Assembly (NCBI GenBank): GCA_026119855.1
Contig: JAOWBW010000482.1
Location: 868,001 to 932,000 of the forward strand
Reading direction: 5' to 3'
From: Campanula takesimana
Taxonomy: Eukaryota; Streptophyta; Magnoliopsida; Asterales; Campanulaceae
DNA length: 64,000 nucleotides
In this document: piece after piece, positions 1-11,177 of the stretch
Layout: every line of letters begins with the position of its first letter
Numbering within the stretch: position 1 is the first letter of the stretch
Translations under genes and position numbers: made by a program
The notes under the pieces: generated by a model
The model's database searches: none
What the model was told of the DNA's origin: nothing
Seen by the model: the letters and a program-made list of their open reading frames with translations, nothing else

Positions 1-412
1 ACAAACTGTAAAATCCCAGGAGTGGTCTCCCCATCCGTACGGCTACTTTGGCCGTATGGGGAGATTGACCATTTTGCCCTTCTGTCTTCTGTTTTCTTAT
101 CAAACAAACCCTTTTTCAGTTGAAAAGATAAATAAAAAGTTAAAACAAAGATTTTTCGTTAAAACACACACACACACATGCACTTTTGTTAACTAGCAAG
201 GGAGACTCGGCTTTGTCCGAGGCAACTTGGGAGGACGTAAAAACTCTTCCCAAGTTATAACCTGATCTCCGAACCTTTGAACTCAAACCTTTGTCATTTT
301 GTTGGGTTTAAAATTAACAAAATGTGGCGACTCCGTTAAATTGGTCCGGTTCCCGCGTTTGGTATTTCGCCCTTGAAACGTGCTCGTGTTTTTTTGGGGC
401 GGGATCCTTACA
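1..412 (+). mobile_element. 3' end of a Tat-like Ty3/gypsy LTR (truncated by window edge)
   Basis: The segment contains GTGGCGACTCCG at about 326, close to the GTGGCGACTCT block found near the ends of the Tat-type LTRs elsewhere in this window. It finishes with GGGATCCTTACA, a plausible LTR 3' terminus ending in CA. From 413 onward the sequence belongs to a minus-strand copia element, so this LTR probably inserted into that element's 3' part. The LTR start and any target-site duplication lie outside the window. Confidence 0.6.
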
Positions 413-509
413 GGCGGCTTGGTCTGCGGTTTGATCAGCATCAGAAGGCTCAACTAGGCTGGCGGTTTCAAACACGTATTCAGCTGACTTAAGACGAAGA
501 TGGGTTGGT

Positions 510-1020
510 TCATTTACCTTCTCTAAGATTTTTTTCAGAAAGCTTCTTCAGGTCGTTGGCATAATGAACTAAGTAGTCAGTTGATGAAACCGTCAGATCA
601 GCTAGTTGGTCTAACTTCTTCTCTAGAGCCTCATTCATTTCTTGGGCCGCTTCAAGTCTGAGAGAAGTCAGCTCATTTAGAGTTTCAAGCTTATGTTCTA
701 TTTTGAGCTGGTTCTCCAGAAGGGTTTCTATCTTGAATTCCATCCTCCCAATTCGAGGGTCAATAGCATTCTCCCTCTTAATGGCATCAACAAGGAAGGG
801 CAGAGAGGAAAGAAATGCAGATTGGGTAAATAGTGAATCCAGAACAAATTGAATCCTTACTGGATCAGTTTCAAAAAAGGAGGAAGGGGAAGGAATGACA
901 GAAAATGAAGTGTAGGGAAGAGAAGGGGAAATAGAAAGAAGTTGGGTATTGGAGAGAGGAATGGAAGTATAAGGAGAGAACTGCCATCTATAAAGATATG
1001 GAAATACAATGTAGTTTATC
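510..1020 (-). CDS. Putative last exon of the SIRE-like accessory gene (coiled coil)
   Basis: The frame is open from about 1020 down to the stop at 510. A methionine at 743 begins the last 77 residues, which are rich in Leu, Glu and Lys with heptad-like spacing (LENQLKIEHKLETLNELTS) and suggest a coiled coil. Upstream the frame is Ser/Pro/Phe-rich. A plausible acceptor (pyrimidine-rich TTTTTCTTTAG) lies just before 1020, so I read this as a downstream exon of the gene at 1092-3392. The matching donor is not convincing. I recognise no family. It could instead be a remnant with no expression. Confidence 0.35.
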
Positions 1021-1091
1021 CTAAAGAAAAATTGAGAACAGAGAGAAAAGATGACCTCAACTGCCAGGTCCTCAATGATTTGATCAAGAGT

Positions 1092-2779
1092 TCAAGCAAT
1101 GAGTAGATCTGAAGCAGCCTGAGACTCATCGGCTAGAAAAATTGCGAAAGGATTTGGAGGACCAGACTTGAGTCGTTGCTCTTCATGCTTCCTGGCGGCT
1201 CTGAGGATGGATCCATGGCAGTTGTCTTTGGAAGAAGTAGCTCTAAACCTCTTTAGGTAAGCCGCGATGTCCTGTGCACACTTCCTTTTCAAAGCACGCG
1301 GTTTGGGAGTCCTAACTGCAACTTTGAACTCAGGCAAAACCGAAGGGGCAGAGATATTGATCAGTTGCAGTTGAGCCGACGGTTGAGCCGATGGACCAAA
1401 GGGCAGTGCAGGGGATCCAGAAGGTGAAGGAGTGTGCTCTGGTGAGTCAAAAGTTAGCTTTTGTTTCAGTGAAGGAGGAGCGGTTTCAACCAACATAGGG
1501 TCTATACCGACCTTTCTCAGTTCAGCTCTTTCTCTTAATTCCTTTGCAAATGAGCCTTCAAGGGGTGAGTGATTTTTCTTGTCATGAGCCTCAGTAAAGT
1601 CCACTGCACCAGGTGGCCTTGATTGCCAGTGCTCCACAAAATCATATTTCTTTATTAATTTTCTCTTCTTCTTCAGCGGTTGAACCTCAAGATTGTCATC
1701 ATCTTGCTCAGGTTCATCTTGAACTGCCTCAGACAAATTGGTCTGCTCAGGCGCATCTACATCCACAATAACCTCAGCCACAAACTGTTCAGCGGTTTGA
1801 TCAGGCTGAACCGCGGCCTCAGAAATGTCAGTCTGCTCAGCTGCTTCTCTAGCTCTTGTAGCGGCAGCTTGATCTGCTATGGCACCGGCATAAGGTTTTC
1901 CTGACTTATTAAGCCGAGCCTCAGGATAGGGTCCTCTCTGCTCTTCAGGCAGAGGATCAGCATTCCATACCGCTTGTGCAAACCGCCATCCAAATCCGGT
2001 TCTGAAAGCATCAAGTTTTGAAGCACCAAACAAGGTCTTCTTATTCGGCTGCACCCACTCAGCTTCGTTTGCCATAGAAGCTTTAAAGATAACAGAATCT
2101 TGATGCAGGAACTTTGTCAAAAGCATGCAGTGGGTTCTGATCTTCGTTTTTCCAGCGGCTTTGGCAGATGTATGGCGGCTGAGGGCATTGATCATTTCTT
2201 GCAATATGATTCTTGGCCAGTGCAGCTTCTTCCCTTTGTAGATAGCCACACAGTAGTTGTACTGCTCAGTAGTGAAGTTGTTGTGATTGCCATTCTTGCA
2301 CATCACTCCAGTATCTACTAAATCACACAATATTGCCATAACTTTTCCAAACTCCTTCTTGGGGGTGGTCTTAGTGTTGAAGACAGAGACCCCTAAGAGC
2401 TCCTCAGTAGTTCGGCTGATAACTCTGGTTTGATGGAAAGAATTCCAGAATTTTCTAAACCAGCCAGGATAGCAACTTTTGAAGCAGATAGAACCACATC
2501 TTTTGTCCTGACAGTGGACTTGATGGCATTTTCAGTCTTCACTTCCCCAGACTCTAAATCTCTGATTTCTTCACCTCTTCCATTCAACAGAGGGACCATA
2601 GAGACAATCCCATTGTCAAAGAATTCTGCACAAATTTCCTTATCAAACTTTGGTTCATCTAATTGGAACAGGGGCAGCAGTTTCGATGACTCAAGCAGAG
2701 CTATCAGTTTCCTTCCAACTGAATCAGCTTCAAATTCGGCTTTAATGATTTGAGATCCAGGTACAAAGTTGGATTCATC
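1092..2779 (-). pseudogene. Accessory gene downstream of copia pol, main exon (nuclear-type basic/acidic protein)
   Basis: A 415-residue open frame (2339 down to 1092) is the largest non-pol frame of the element. Its N-terminal part (GWRFAQAVW and similar) looks globular. It continues into an acidic Glu/Gln-rich stretch, then a strongly basic PLKKKRKLIKK that resembles a monopartite nuclear localisation signal, then a Pro/Ser-rich region and a basic C-terminus. I see no signal peptide or membrane segment, which argues against an envelope-like role. Upstream, a second frame from 2779 (DESNFVPGSQIIKAEF) ends at 2393, so one frameshift between about 2400 and 2520 separates the two. An AG acceptor precedes 2779. 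The family is unrecognised, and the position after pol matches the extra gene of SIRE-type elements. Confidence 0.5.
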
Positions 2780-3326
2780 CTAAAAATAATCAAAGTTAGT
2801 AAGAGATTAGTGCAATCAGTTTGATAAACCAAGCATGCAAACCGCTACAAGGAATTCTAACAATGAAAGAGGCGGTTAAAGCAAAACAGGGGTAAAATGG
2901 TAAACACCCAAAACTAGACATGAAAAGGATTTGAAAAAGGATTTGAATGCATGAAGAACATGATGAACAGGGGATAAACATGCAAAACAAAAACTTAACC
3001 AAAACATGAAAGAAGTATACCAAAAGATTCGAAAAGAGCAAATACTAACAAAGTTCTAAAAGAACAAGTTCAAATAACAAACCCAGAACATAGTATCAAA
3101 AGAAATACGAAAGAACACCCGAAAACCCAAAAGTCAAAATTGCTCAAAAATTGAACAAAAGACAAGAAATAAACATCAAACCCAGCATATATGAACATAT
3201 GTAAGCATAATCAACCAAAAATTGAACGAAAAAGCAAAGAAAAACATTAGAAGACGAACAAGCTTTTACGAACAACAATGGCAGAAAAGGATGAAATGCT
3301 AGAGTGGAGGGTTCAAGAAATCATAC
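2780..3326 (-). other. Putative intron of the accessory gene
   Basis: The minus strand has a donor ATG|GTATGA at 3327/3326 and an acceptor TATTTTTAG|GATGAA at 2780/2779. The 547 bases between them are A/T-rich with stops in all frames. The sequence still contains the element's recurring AACCGC/GCGGTT motif (near 2842 and 2871). Splicing is inferred only from these signals. Confidence 0.35.
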
Positions 3327-3392
3327 CATATCGCCTTTGGATGTTTTAGATGTAGATGGAGCAGAAGGGTCGGATGATTTCTTAGGTGCCAT
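3327..3392 (-). CDS. Putative first exon of the accessory gene
   Basis: A minus-strand ATG at 3392 opens a 22-codon frame (MAPKKSSDPSAPSTSKTSK and three more residues) that ends exactly at a good donor (GATATG|GTATGA). A TATAAAAG box lies about 110 bases upstream on the same strand. The exon is in phase 0 and joins the frame starting at 2779. The Ser/Pro/Lys-rich start resembles that of a nuclear protein, but no family is recognised. Confidence 0.4.
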
Positions 3393-3499
3393 TTAAATTT
3401 TGAAAAGAGTATGAGAAATTTGGAAGAAGAAAACAGAGGTTGCAGAAGAGAGAGATGAATGATGAAGAAGGTAAAGAGGTAAAAATAAATATACTTTGT

Positions 3500-3507
3500 C
3501 TTTTATA
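3500..3507 (-). promoter_or_regulatory. TATA box upstream of the accessory gene
   Basis: TATAAAAG is read on the minus strand, about 108 bases before the ATG at 3392 and downstream of the pol stop at 3970. It suggests the accessory gene could be transcribed separately from the LTR-driven genomic RNA. The stretch 3508-3969 holds no coding frame I recognise, only A/T-rich sequence with several AACCGC/GCGGTT motifs. Confidence 0.4.
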
Positions 3508-3969
3508 CTCAAATAACTGTTCCTCGGGTAATGGAACGACGAGAACGGCGCACGATGGTCTCCAGTTGGCGTCCCACGTCACATAGAATTTAATGCGGCA
3601 GAGAAAATTGCAAAAAGGTCCTTATAATTGATATGACATAAAGTAGGGACTGAAATGCAATTTCATACCTAAGCAGTTTGATTGAGCAAACCGACTTACC
3701 TTACGTCTTCAGCGGTTTTTGTTAAACCTATGTCTCTCTGATTTGATGGCGGTTTATATTTCTAAACCGAATGACTTTTACTTTCTTGTCGGTTTTAAAA
3801 GAACCCATTTCATTCATTTTGACTCGTCAGTTTGATGGAGTATCTTGTACCGAACCATTTATTGATGCGGTTTCAATGATGACAGAACCGCGCACTAGAT
3901 GACCTTTTTAAGCATAGCCAAAACACTTCAAACAAAGATGTTAGAAATAATATATATAGATATGATATC

Positions 3970-5457
3970 TTAAGTTAGTTCTAACATACCCATTTCTCCT
4001 CGTAAATGATAGAACCTGGAATTTTCAAGCGGTTTGGTGAGGATGTCAGCAATTTGATCATCGGTTCCCACTTTTGCTAGAAAAATGTTTTTCTTTTCAA
4101 CATGGTCTTTGAGGAAATGATATCTTATGTCGATGTGCTTGGTTTTTGAGTGCTGAACTGGATTGTTGGAGATGGATATTGCAGCAGTGCTATCACAGTA
4201 GATAGGGCAGTTTTGTTCAAATATCCCGTAGTCCTCCAACTGTTGTTTCATCCAGAGAATTTGAGAGCAACTGCTTCCAGCCGCTATATATTCAGCTTCA
4301 GCGGTTGAGACTGAAACCGACGCTTGCTTCTTGCTGGACCATGACGCAAGCCGAGTTCCAAGGAACTGACAAGTACCACTTGTGCTCTTTCTACTTATCT
4401 TACATGCTGCAAAGTCAGCATCTGAATAACCTAATAGATCAAATGAAGATTCTTTGGAGTACCAAAGTTCAAGGTTAATAGATCCACATAAATATCTAAT
4501 AATACGTTTAACAACAATAAGATGAGACTCTCTAGGATCAGCTTGAAATCTAGCACAAACACAAACACTAAACATGATATCTGGCCTACTTATAGTTATG
4601 TAAAGGAGAGAACCAATCATACCTCGATAGAGAGTTTGATCAACTTTCTTACCATGTTCATCTCGATCCAAACTGCAGGCCTTAGGCATTGGGGTATCAA
4701 CTGGTTTAGCGGTTTCAAGCCCGAACTTCTTTATCAAATCTTTAGTGTACTTGGCTTGGTTGATAAAGATCCCATCACGGCATTGCTTGACTTGGAGTCC
4801 AAGAAAGAATGTCAACTCTCCCATCATACTCATTTCAAATTTACTCTTCATTAGCTTCTCAAACTTAACACACATAGTTTCATTAGTAGAACCAAAAATA
4901 ATATCATCAACATATATTTGAACTAATAATGAATTACTTTTGTGTTTAGCTATAAATAGAGTTGTATCAATTTTACCTCGAGAGAAGCCTTGTTCAATAA
5001 GAAATTTATATAGAGTGTCATACCATGCTCTTGGAGCTTGTTTGAGTCCATACAGTGCTTTCTTGAGTTTGAAGACATGATTTGGAAATTTGTTGTCTTC
5101 AAATCCTGGCGGTTGGGCTACATAGACTTCTTCTTGTAGTTCACCATTCATAAATGCACTCTTCACATCCATTTGATATAACTTGAATTTCTTGAAGGAT
5201 ACATAGGCCAGGAACAATCTTATGGCTTCGAGTCTGGCTACAGGGGTAAAGGTTTCATCATAGTCAATCCCTTCTTCTTGGTTATAACCTTGAGCAAACA
5301 ACCTAGCTTTGTTTCTAGTTATAGCACCACTTTCATCCATCTTGTTTCTATATACCCATTTTGTTCCAATTACAGTGTGATCTCCGGGCCTTGGAACTAG
5401 AGTCCAAACTTTGCATCTTTCAAACTGATTAAGCTCTTCTTGCATTGCAATTACCTA
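3970..5457 (-). pseudogene. Copia reverse transcriptase and RNase H (SIRE-like element)
   Basis: This frame encodes the RT and RNase H of a copia polyprotein, which copy the element RNA into DNA inside the capsid. Residues near the start match the copia RT N-terminus (QEELNQFERCKVWTLVPRP), then KWVYRNK, DVKSAFMNGEL, the catalytic YVDDIIFGSTN, and the RNase H region (GYSDADFA, STAEAEYIA, DSTAAI) ending near LTKPLENSRFYHLRGEMG. The length of about 490 residues is normal for this part. An in-frame TAG at 5455-5457 separates it from the integrase frame; restoring TGG there would make the frame continuous (inference). Confidence 0.9.
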
Positions 5458-7044
5458 ACTTGGATCACTTAGAGCTTCATCTACCTTCTTTGGTTCCATC
5501 TGAGATAACAGAGCAGTTGAGAACAAACTGTGATCATCTTTGTGAGTCAAACTCCCTCTGGTTTGGACACCAGTACTGATAGGACCAATAACGTTGGCAG
5601 TTGGATGGTCTCTATGCTCATTAATTTCAGGAGGGAGGTTGTCTTGAACCACTATTTCTTGAAGATTTTCCAGAGGAGGATCATCGTGATAATCATTGAA
5701 ATCTTCATTGAAGGTGATGATTGGAACTGGATGGACGGTTTGAATGGGATCAGAGAACAGCGGTTCAACAGTTACACCATCAGCAGTTTGAGTAGGTGCG
5801 GCTGAAGAACTGGATGTAGCGGTTTCAGTAGGATGGTTGTCAGTTGCTCTATGTCTAGTGCCTGTCTCAAAATCACTAAAATCATTAGCAACATTTGGAT
5901 CCATATGTGGCTCAAGGAGAGCATGTTCATCAAATGTAACATGGACTGACTCTATAATTTTTAAAGATGTCTTATTGAAACAACGAAAAGCTTTGGAGTG
6001 TTTAGAATAACCAACAAAAATACCTTCATTGGCCTTAGCATCAAATTTACCTCGATGCTCTTTGCCATTGTACAAGATGTAGCACTTGCATCCAAATATC
6101 TTGAAGAAGGCAATGTTGGGTGATCTGCCTCTCCACAATTCATAAGGAGTCTTGTTGTGAACTTTGATGATGAGGGAGCGGTTCTGGGTGAAACATGCGG
6201 TATTGACAGCTTCGGCCCAGAAGTACTTGGGAAGCTTGGCTTCTGCAATCATAGTCTTTCCTGCTTCAATCAAAGTTCTGTTCTTTCTTTCCACTACTCC
6301 ATTATGTTGTGGAACTCCAGTGACAAAGAAATTATGATCAATTCTATGATCATCACAATATTGGGCAACACCATTGTTTGTAAATTCGGTTCCATTATCT
6401 GAACGCACGGCAACAATGTCATCCAATTTCTGAGTTTGGAGCTGTCTAAAGAGAGCGGTTACGATGCCATAAGTATCATCTTTAGAGGCCATCATTTCCA
6501 CCCATGTATATCTTGAATAATCATCAACCACCACAAGTGTATAGCGGTTTCCTCCTATACTGGCGGTTGGGACAGGTCCAAATAAATCCATGTACAGCAG
6601 TTGCAAACAGCGGTTCGTTGAAGGTGTGGTTTTACTAGGAAATGACTGTTTGGGCTGCTTTCCAAGCTGGCATGCTTTACACTTTTCGTCATGATGGTCA
6701 GCCACTTTGGGTAGTCCTTTTACTAGACCATCCCTGTGCAGTTTTGCTAGATACTTGAAGTTCAAGTGGCTGAGCCGCTTATGCCATAACCAGCTGCTTT
6801 CACTTATATTTTTGGCTACAAAATAGAGGTCAGCAATAGAAACAATATTGCTTAAATCTATCATATAAACATCACCTGTTCTGTTGCCAGTCAGTAGAGT
6901 GACTCCAGAGGAAGCATCTTTTATATAACAGCTAGTTGATGTGAAGATGCAGTTCATTCCTTTGTCACAAAACTGAGATATGGAGAGAAGGTTGTGCTTG
7001 AGTCCTTCTACTAGTGACACATTTTCAATAGTCACCTTTCCTCA
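5458..7044 (-). pseudogene. Copia GAG-pre-integrase and integrase (SIRE-like element)
   Basis: Integrase joins the cDNA to host DNA. The frame shows the HHCC zinc region (LWHKRLSHLNFKYLAKL, then CKACQLGKQPKQSF), followed by the DDE core: DLFGPVPTAS, VRSDNGTEF and GVVERKNRTLIE. The C-terminal half (FKIFGCKCYILYNGKEHRGK) is typical of copia integrases. A TGA at 7042-7044 breaks it from the protease frame; a CGA origin would restore an arginine codon. The distal part is Asp/Pro/Thr-rich and runs into the RT frame. Confidence 0.9.
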
Positions 7045-7747
7045 TTTGATTGCTCCATATCCTACTGTTTCTCCTTTCTTGTTGTTACCAAACACTACTG
7101 GGGGACCTTTCATTTGGATGAAACTGCAGAGTAGTTCGGAATCTCCAGTCATATGTCGTGAGCATCCACTATCCAAATACCAGAGATCCTTCTTCTTCTT
7201 AGCGGTTCCAACCATAAAACATGAAATCTGAAAAATAAACATGAAAGGTTTTGGTCCCCCTTATTCCTTGGGTCCTAGGGTTAGCAGCTTTTTGGGACCC
7301 ACACCTGTTTGACCTTAGGATTTTTACGTCCCTTGGGTTGGGTGTGAATCTTAAAAGACAATGACCAGCACTATGACCAAAATTGGCACAAATAGAACAA
7401 TGAATTAAGCCAGGTTATGGTTGTGGTTTTACAAACCCTTTACTGACCTTCGGTTTCTCATGTTTTACTGGGTCAGCGGTTTTGGCTTTAACAAAGTTAA
7501 CCATCTTGAGCTCAACCTTCCTCTTAGGTGCGGCTTTAGGAAATATAACAGGATATTCCTTAAACCGACTAGGAGCGGTTTCATCACTCAATACTTCTTT
7601 GGTTGCCTCAGCCGCTGTGGATTTCTCTTTCCACTTTGGATCTCTCCCAGTCTGGGTTTTAGGATACTCATAAAAATAATTTTGCTTTTTAATTTCTTGT
7701 TTTGAGCCCTTTTTACCAGCATGATTCACCTTAGGAATTTCTTTGGT
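7045..7747 (-). pseudogene. Gag C-terminus, second zinc knuckle and aspartic protease (SIRE-like element)
   Basis: The protease active site is visible as WYLDSGCSRHMTGD near 7150. Upstream, a frame running through 7300-7400 encodes a second CCHC-like knuckle (CSICANFGHSAGHC), which is unusual to see in addition to the first knuckle at about 8510. A TAA at 7415-7417 and a frameshift between about 7243 and 7400 break the region. The frame 7415-7729 is Lys-rich and probably a Gag-protease linker. Confidence 0.75.
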
Positions 7748-9652
7748 TTATTCAGTTGGTTTCACACCACCTTCAGCACAGAGACAAGGACACTTACACC
7801 CATCATCAGTTTTAAATCCCAATCCACTTTTCTCCTTAGAGAGAATTTGTGAATTAACGATTTGTTCCATGGTCACACCAGACTTAGTCCACACATCGGT
7901 CACATTTTGAAGTTCATCCCTTTGTGCAGTAAGATCATGGATTCGGGTGAGAAGTACCTCGGTTCTGTCCTTAAGGTAGCGGTTTTCTTCCACAATAGAA
8001 GCTATCCCAACAATTTGGAGCTTGAGTTTTTCAATCTCCTCCTTATGGGACTTGCACTCTTTTTGGGAATATTCAAGTTCTGCAGCCATTAATTTATATG
8101 CCTTTTTAAGCACAGTGTGTTGTTGACAAATAACATTAGCACGTTCAAGTACCTGGTCATCATGGCTTTGTTCGGTTTGATCCTCAGGAGAGTAGTTTGG
8201 TGAAGTAGGAGTTTTGCCTTGTTTAGCTTCAGGAGTTCTTGGTGAAACTGACTTCATTTGATGGAGTGGCAGTGGAAGGCTTTCGTCAATTTCAACTTTT
8301 TCTTCAAATCCCATTAGGCAAATATTTGCAACTCCTTCATCTTCACCACTATCATCTGTATCAGAACCCATCCATGTTAATGGTTGTTCTCCTTGTTCAA
8401 CAACCATTCCTCTTCTCTTGAAAAACTTCTTGTTGAACGGTTTCTTGGCAGGAGCGGCTTCATAGCGCGGTTTGGGACAATTGGAGGCAAAATGACCTGG
8501 TTGTCTGCAGTTGTAACAAACAAGATCATCCCTTTTCTTAGCATCAGCTGCTTTGTTGAATCTGGTTGGAGGGACAAACTTTGCAGGGCCGCCTGACTGA
8601 AATTGAGCTCTGTTCTTTCTGAACTTGGTGTAGTTTTTCACATAGAGAGCAAACTCGTCATCATCCATGTCATCAAAGTCAACTTGAGTAGAACTGGATG
8701 CTACACTTTGGGAATTTTGAGATGGAGTGTAGGATTGATGAGATTGCTGAGGTTGAGAATAGGGTTGATGATGTTGAGGGTAAGGTTGATGAGGCGGTTG
8801 GTGATACTCTGGAGGTGCGGTTTGAGGAATATATCTTGGAATATTTGGATCAAAAGAAGCGGTTTGTAAATGAGTATTAGATTCGGTTTAATGGTGATCT
8901 GGATTGTAAACTGGAGATGTGGCATTGTTGAAAGCGGCAAGAGAAAGAGACTTGAATCTGTTTTCGGTTTCATGAGCTTCCTCAAGCTTGAATTCAAATA
9001 CCCTTAGCATGGCATAAAGATGACGAAGATCAAGAGCTTCCAGATCTTTGTTGTCTTCAATGTTGGTAGTTTTGATCAGCCATTTGCTACCAATAGATTG
9101 CATGAATCTCATGTTCAGGTCAGTATTGGAATACTTGTGCCCTAGAGAGAAACATACATTGACAATTTCCACGAACCGCTCATAGCATTGGCGAAGAGAT
9201 TCCTTTGGGTCTTTGACAAAGTAATCAAAGAGCCTTCTCTGTTGGTAGAGGCGGTTCTTCTTGGTGTCGGCATCTCCTTCCAGAAAGTCAATGATGCCAT
9301 CCCATGTTTCCTTTGCGGTATTGCAATCTAGAACCTTTGAGTGAGTTCTTAGATCAATAGCTGATACAAGCATGGACATAGCTCTACCATCAAAGTCCAT
9401 ATTCCGTTGATCAGTTTCGGTCCATTCAGCTTCCGGCTTCTTGATTTCCGCGGTTTGTCCAGCAGTACCTACATCAGGGTTAGCCTTCATCGGGACATAG
9501 GGTCCATTAACAATTGCAGTCCATAATCTGCGATCCTCAGGTATCATGTGCTTCTTCATCCTATCTTTCCAGAAGATGAAACTATCTTCATTAAGAATAG
9601 GTAAGTGATTAGAGTTGGATGTCTGCATCATATGGGAGTTTATGTTTGCCAT
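7748..9652 (-). pseudogene. Copia Gag (SIRE-like element)
   Basis: Gag forms the cytoplasmic capsid. I place the start at the ATG at 9652 (MANINSHMMQ), because the frame upstream runs through the primer site and begins with GTG. Residues 1-250 have the usual copia Gag features: FWKDRMKKHM, MLVSAIDLRTHSKVLDC, TAKETWDGI, LRQCYERFVEIV. A TAA at 8888-8890 interrupts the frame, which continues in phase with a Gln/Pro/His-rich linker, a CCHC knuckle (CYNCRQPGHFASNC) near 8510, and a long coiled coil (about 7900-8150). It ends at a TAA at 7748. CAA-to-TAA change would explain both stops. Confidence 0.85.
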
Positions 9653-9702
9653 TGGATCAGCACCCAAGAGGTTAAGCTTGTAAAATAATTTTTGGTGGAT
9701 AA

Positions 9703-9714
9703 GCTCTGATACCA
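9703..9714 (-). other. Primer-binding site, initiator-Met tRNA type (SIRE-like element)
   Basis: TGGTATCAGAGC on the minus strand matches the standard plant LTR-element site complementary to the 3' end of tRNA-iMet. It lies two bases from the LTR terminus at 9717 and about 50 bases before the gag ATG. Confidence 0.9.
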
Positions 9715-9716
9715 CT

Positions 9717-11177
9717 TGTTGGTCCCAAAGGGCAACAAGGGTATAGAACCGCTAGAGGGGGGGGGTGAATAGCGGTTTAAAATCTTTTTCGAAATACCCT
9801 TGAAAATCAACCAAGTGCTTATCAGTTTGGTCTATTGCGGTTTAAAGCACTAGAACCACTCAGATAAAATGCACAGCGGAGTTTTGCGGTTTTGGACAAA
9901 CTTAATTATAGAGAGTAGGGAAGTTTAAGTGGTTGAAAAAGGAATGATGCAACTGACAAGGCACAACTGAAGTATCACAGAAGTATGCAAATCATTTATC
10001 AAGTCATTTTACATAAGAGTAAATAAAGCTCATAAACAGAAATGTAAATGACAAGACAGAAATTAAAGATCAAAGACACACAATTTGAAGATCTTCGTTC
10101 TTGAAAGAACTACGTCCTCTACCTAGGTGGTTAGCCTAGGATTTTCTAATAGCTACTAGACTTGTATTAATTTAGAGGATTTTTTACAAGATTACAAAAG
10201 AATCTAAACTCTAAATAAACAATCTAACCTAACAATGCTATTATAACAACCTGTGTTTTCGAGGTATATAATCTATAAGAAAATATACTCTGGGTGTGTG
10301 GTGTGGAAAGAAATCAAGAGCTCAAAGTATCTAAGTGATGGCGAGCAAGTGATTACTTTCTGTGCAAGGCTGAGTTGTGATGGTATGAAGGCTTGAAGCT
10401 TTGATGAAGAACTCTGGGTTTGCTAAGGAGATGATGAAGATATGAATATCTGGGTGTTCAATCTTCAAAGCAAACTTGAATACTTGGGATATTCTCTTTG
10501 AAGCTCAGCAACCTTCATTGTTGAGAAATGAAGGCTATTTATAGTGAAGGCATTAGTGACCGTTGGACAAAGAGGTGAGTCATTGTATGGCGGTTCTATG
10601 CGCTGTCACAATCCCATTGGTTGACCTGTCACTGTCGACCTTTGCTTTTGCTTTGTGGCAGGAAGTTGTTGGATCACTACCTGACATTGTCCTTTTAGTT
10701 GTTGGAAAAGTACAACGGTAACTTTTCAAAAAGCGAGACAAACCGACATTCCAAGAATAACTGAAACATGACTTGAAGTTTAAGGACAAGTCACCAGTCA
10801 TTCATTTACGGTTGTAAAGTGAATGTTTGTCTTCAAGGAGTAAATGACAGCAATAACTTCTTCAATATCTTGGTCGGCGGTTTCACCAGATGCATGTGCG
10901 GTTTCATGAATGAACTTGAAATGCGGTTAAAGACACAAACTGCTGTTTGATGAAGGACTTAAGGAACCATGCTGGCGGTTTAAAGATGGCGGCTTGAGGG
11001 ACACTAAACCGCTATGGATAAACCGAACATAACTCAGCCTAACTACTAAACATCTAGAAATGGACTTGTCTAAAAATTGAAGTAAAACTTCATTACATGT
11101 AAACCTAAAGTCCATAAAAAAGACACGTGGAATGGGTCAATCAAATCAGGTGGGTGTACTAACAATGAATCCTAACA
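9717..11177 (-). repeat. 5' LTR of the SIRE-like element (outer end uncertain)
   Basis: The inner edge is exact: plus-strand TGTTGGTCCC begins at 9717 next to the primer site. The outer edge is less certain; TAACA occurs ending at 11164 and at 11177, giving lengths of about 1.45 kb, close to the related 1421-bp solo LTR at 16357. The last strand-specific GCGGTT/AACCGC motif lies near 11020. The TATA box at 10536-10543 divides it into about 0.6 kb of U3 and 0.8 kb of R-U5. Confidence 0.7.
10536..10543 (-). promoter_or_regulatory. LTR TATA box
   Basis: TATAAATA on the minus strand (GCTATTTATAG on plus) has the same surrounding bases as the TATA box of the solo LTR at 16994. It is the likely core promoter of the SIRE-like element. 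Confidence 0.65.

Larger units (their letters stand above)
413..11177 (-). mobile_element. SIRE-like Ty1/copia retrotransposon, decayed, 3' end cut off
   Basis: Reading on the minus strand, the order is LTR (9717 to about 11.17 kb), primer-binding site, gag with two zinc knuckles, protease, integrase, RT-RNase H, then a downstream accessory gene. This is copia order (integrase before RT). The LTR end next to the primer site carries a CTATTCACCCCCCCTCTAG-type block, which I associate with SIRE/Maximus elements, as does an extra gene after pol. The lineage name is inference. The 3' LTR is not seen because a Tat-like LTR abuts at 412. The polyprotein has five in-frame stops and one frameshift, so the copy is dead. 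The hexamer AACCGC is strikingly frequent on the sense strand throughout. Confidence 0.85.
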
